9,572 nt of DNA from Porphyromonas sp. (lineage in GTDB: Bacteria; Bacteroidota; Bacteroidia; Bacteroidales; Porphyromonadaceae), in NCBI GenBank assembly GCA_029983495.1, contig JASBZJ010000070.1, positions 1-9,572 of the forward strand. Reading direction: 5' to 3'. Of the stretch, positions 7,732-9,572 are shown piece by piece (position 1 is the stretch's first letter; each line of letters begins with the position of its first letter). The notes beneath the pieces are model-generated. The model was not told where the DNA came from. It saw only the letters and a program-made list of their open reading frames with translations, and did no database searches. A program made the translations under genes and the position numbers.

Positions 7732-8376
7732 ATGAAAGATGTACTTCTACAGAACGCATTCCTCGGGGTAATTATAGGTATTCTTACCTCGTGTCCTATG
7801 GGTCCTGTAGGGGTTCTTTGCGTAAGGAGAACACTATCGCGAGGTCAAAATGCAGGCATGCTAACTGGCTTAGGTGCAGCATTAAGCGATACAACCTATG
7901 CCTCAATTGTGTATTTGGGGGTTGGATTGGTTATAAGCCTTATCGAAACATATCAATCGGTTCTAACCATTGTTGGCTCACTTCTTATTCTTGCCTTCGG
8001 AATTTTTTTGTACGCTACACCACCACGCTACGACTCGAAGGATAACGAAAAATCAAGCCAGTACAATACTTGGCAAATATTAGTTAGCTCGTTTTTCCTT
8101 ACCCTTAGTAACCCTACAATTATTTTCTTCTTTATAGCTTTTTTTGGTCGTTACAATTTTGTGCATCAAACTCCATTCTATTGGGGTGTATTTGTGTATT
8201 CCATGTGCTTTATATTTATTGGGGCACTGCTTTGGTGGGCATTGTTAACAACCATAGTTAGCTTATTCCGAAAAAAGATAGGACTCGCAAGCCTACGAAC
8301 ATTTAACCAACTTGTTGCATTGGTTTTTATTGTTGTAGCCCTTATTGGGTTAGGCTCAGCTCTATTTGGTAAATAG
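7732..8376 (+). CDS. LysE family translocator (amino acid/metabolite exporter)
   Basis: This inner-membrane protein of 214 aa resembles LysE/RhtB exporters, which pump amino acids or related small molecules out of the cell. Its substrate cannot be told from sequence. The N-terminal signature G-I-L-T-S-C-P-M-G-P-V-G (16-27) is the family's conserved first-helix motif, followed by RTLSRGQNAG, GLGAALSDTTYA (46-57) and LSNPTIIFFFIAFFG (125-139). About six hydrophobic segments are visible, with a polar loop at about 97-112 (PPRYDSKDNEKSS). Length fits the usual 200-220. I chose the ATG at 7732, not the upstream TTG at 7705, since the latter overlaps the promoter box and the family motif begins close to the ATG. 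A different gene, AI-2E family, follows after 104 bases. Confidence 0.88.
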   Translation: MKDVLLQNAFLGVIIGILTSCPMGPVGVLCVRRTLSRGQNAGMLTGLGAALSDTTYASIVYLGVGLVISLIETYQSVLTIVGSLLILAFGIFLYATPPRYDSKDNEKSSQYNTWQILVSSFFLTLSNPTIIFFFIAFFGRYNFVHQTPFYWGVFVYSMCFIFIGALLWWALLTTIVSLFRKKIGLASLRTFNQLVALVFIVVALIGLGSALFGK

Positions 8377-8470
8377 CAAGCTGTAGCCATGCGCTTCTTT
8401 TTATTTACCCCAATTTTCCCTTGTGGGAATAGTAAAACTAAAACCAATCCTAACTATAAAAAAATTCGAA

Positions 8471-8478
8471 CAACTTTG
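8471..8478 (+). promoter_or_regulatory. Weak -7-like box just before the AI-2E-family start
   Basis: The bases caactttg match TAnnTTTG except for the first position. If used, transcription would begin at or just past the ATG at 8481, implying a leaderless message or a later start. No good alternative ATG exists nearby, so this may be chance and the gene may be read through from the LysE-like gene. Confidence 0.2.
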
Positions 8479-8480
8479 CC

Positions 8481-9572
8481 ATGACAAATGAAACGAAAAA
8501 CGAGCTGGAAGAACCCGAATGCCTATCACCCGAAAGTAGGCTAAAAGGGCTTCCTATATTGGATAGTAAACGCTATTACTTTATAGCCATCCTGTTAGCT
8601 ATCTTTTTCCTTTTGGCTATTTTCAATAAGCAAATACTTAATTATGCGAGTAGTTTACTAGGAGCTATAACGCTATTTGCTGTACTAAGGAACCCCATGC
8701 GTAAGTTAACGAAAAAGCATAAATGGAAACGCGGGTGGGCAGCAGGGTTACTAACCGTAGTTGCTATATTCCTATTTTTGTTACCTCTTGGGGGACTTGT
8801 TGCCATGCTAATTGATTTGTTTTCGAACACACAAATCGATTACAATGCCATTGTTGCAAAAAGTAAAGAGTGGAACGGGTTATTATTGGATCGATACAAT
8901 ATTAATATTCTATCGATGGATACAGCGAAAAGCCTCTCTGCTTTTGGACAACGGGTAGTAGCATGGCTTTTTAGTAACGTATCGTCGCTCTCAATTAATA
9001 GCTTTCTGATGGTGTTTATACTGTTCTACATGCTTCTACAACGCGAAGCTTTTGAACGTGCAATTATGGAACTATTACCCTTTACTGCCGAAAATAAGGC
9101 TATTTTAGTTAGCGAATCGCGTAGGATTATTGTAGCCAACGCCATTAGCATACCTGTTCTTGCAATTATTCAAGGGCTATTTGCCTATTTGGGTTACTTT
9201 TTTATCGGAGTTCCCAATGCATTATTTTTCGGTGTTCTTACAGCCTTTGCAACCATAGTGCCTATTGTAGGAACAATGGTTGTTTATGTTCCTCTTGCCA
9301 TATACTTTGCAATTGATGGGGAGTGGTGGCGAGCTATAATAACCACTTTGTATGGTTTAATTGTTATTGGAGGTGTTGATAACATTGCACGGTTCCTATT
9401 ACAAAAATGGATTGCTGATATTCACCCACTTATTACCGTATTTGGTGTAATTATGGGTATGGCATTAATGGGTTTTTGGGGCGTTATATTTGGTCCCTTA
9501 TTGCTTAGTATGCTTATACTATTTGTAAATATGTTCCGCCACGATTATATCCCCAACTCGTTGGCTAAACCT
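8481..9572 (+). CDS. AI-2E/PerM family transporter (incomplete at window end)
   Basis: The frame is open from ATG 8481 to the last base: 364 codons with no stop. It is a polytopic membrane protein of the AI-2E transporter (formerly PerM/UPF0118) family. Members have been linked to autoinducer-2 export or ion/proton antiport, but the substrate here is unknown. Hydrophobic segments lie near residues 32-48, 54-69, 87-112, 172-186, 216-242, 246-278, 285-298 and 318-350. Diagnostic features are the long extracytoplasmic stretch at about 113-170, PIVGTMVVYVPLAIY (261-275), DNIARFLLQKW (300-310), HPL (315-317) and GFWGVIFGPLLL (331-342). The usual family length is about 340-380 aa, so only a short tail should be missing beyond the window. 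The N-terminal ~30 residues are acidic and probably cytoplasmic. Confidence 0.9.
   Translation, partial: MTNETKNELEEPECLSPESRLKGLPILDSKRYYFIAILLAIFFLLAIFNKQILNYASSLLGAITLFAVLRNPMRKLTKKHKWKRGWAAGLLTVVAIFLFLLPLGGLVAMLIDLFSNTQIDYNAIVAKSKEWNGLLLDRYNINILSMDTAKSLSAFGQRVVAWLFSNVSSLSINSFLMVFILFYMLLQREAFERAIMELLPFTAENKAILVSESRRIIVANAISIPVLAIIQGLFAYLGYFFIGVPNALFFGVLTAFATIVPIVGTMVVYVPLAIYFAIDGEWWRAIITTLYGLIVIGGVDNIARFLLQKWIADIHPLITVFGVIMGMALMGFWGVIFGPLLLSMLILFVNMFRHDYIPNSLAKP

Noticed and set aside
7611..8045. 144-codon + strand ORF overlapping the LysE-family gene
   Set aside because: Its start lies upstream of the promoter box, its composition is unlike a protein, and the overlapping frame has clear LysE-family motifs.
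8416..8429. Hairpin ttccc-ttgt-gggaa after the LysE-family gene
   Set aside because: Only a 5-bp stem and no T-run follows, so it is not credible as a terminator.

Overview
The window looks like chromosomal DNA of a Bacteroidales bacterium, probably close to Porphyromonas. Three things point there: a type IX secretion (T9SS) C-terminal sorting domain, Bacteroidetes-type -7 promoter boxes (TAnnTTTG) in front of several genes, and A-rich translation starts without Shine-Dalgarno sequences. The genus is an inference. All recognised genes lie on the + strand.

Layout. Bases 1-865 are A-rich and hold no gene I can support. A -7 box (866-873) and a ~110-nt leader with a possible 13-codon upstream ORF precede a 696-aa lipoprotein (990-3080) built of diverged tandem repeats. 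Fourteen bases later comes a secreted trypsin-fold protease of the lysyl endopeptidase type (3095-5948), whose frame is broken at about 4377-4396. The 5' part carries the signal peptide, propeptide and catalytic domain; the 3' part carries the rest of the exported protein and the T9SS domain. A structured intergenic region (5953-6033) follows. Next are glyA (serine hydroxymethyltransferase, 6097-7377) with a strong terminator (7411-7453), a LysE-family exporter (7732-8376), and an AI-2E/PerM-family membrane protein (8481 to the window end, incomplete).

How the genes relate. The lipoprotein and protease probably form one transcription unit of surface or exported proteins; a functional link between them is unproven. 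glyA is a housekeeping unit with its own hairpins on both sides. The LysE-like and AI-2E-like genes are membrane proteins that may be transcribed separately or together.

The best leads are the protease lesion, which appears to have removed the segment that shapes substrate specificity as well as the sorting domain; the unrecognised repeat lipoprotein beside it; and the A-B-A'-B' inverted-repeat arrangement upstream of glyA. I do not see a clearly new multi-gene system.
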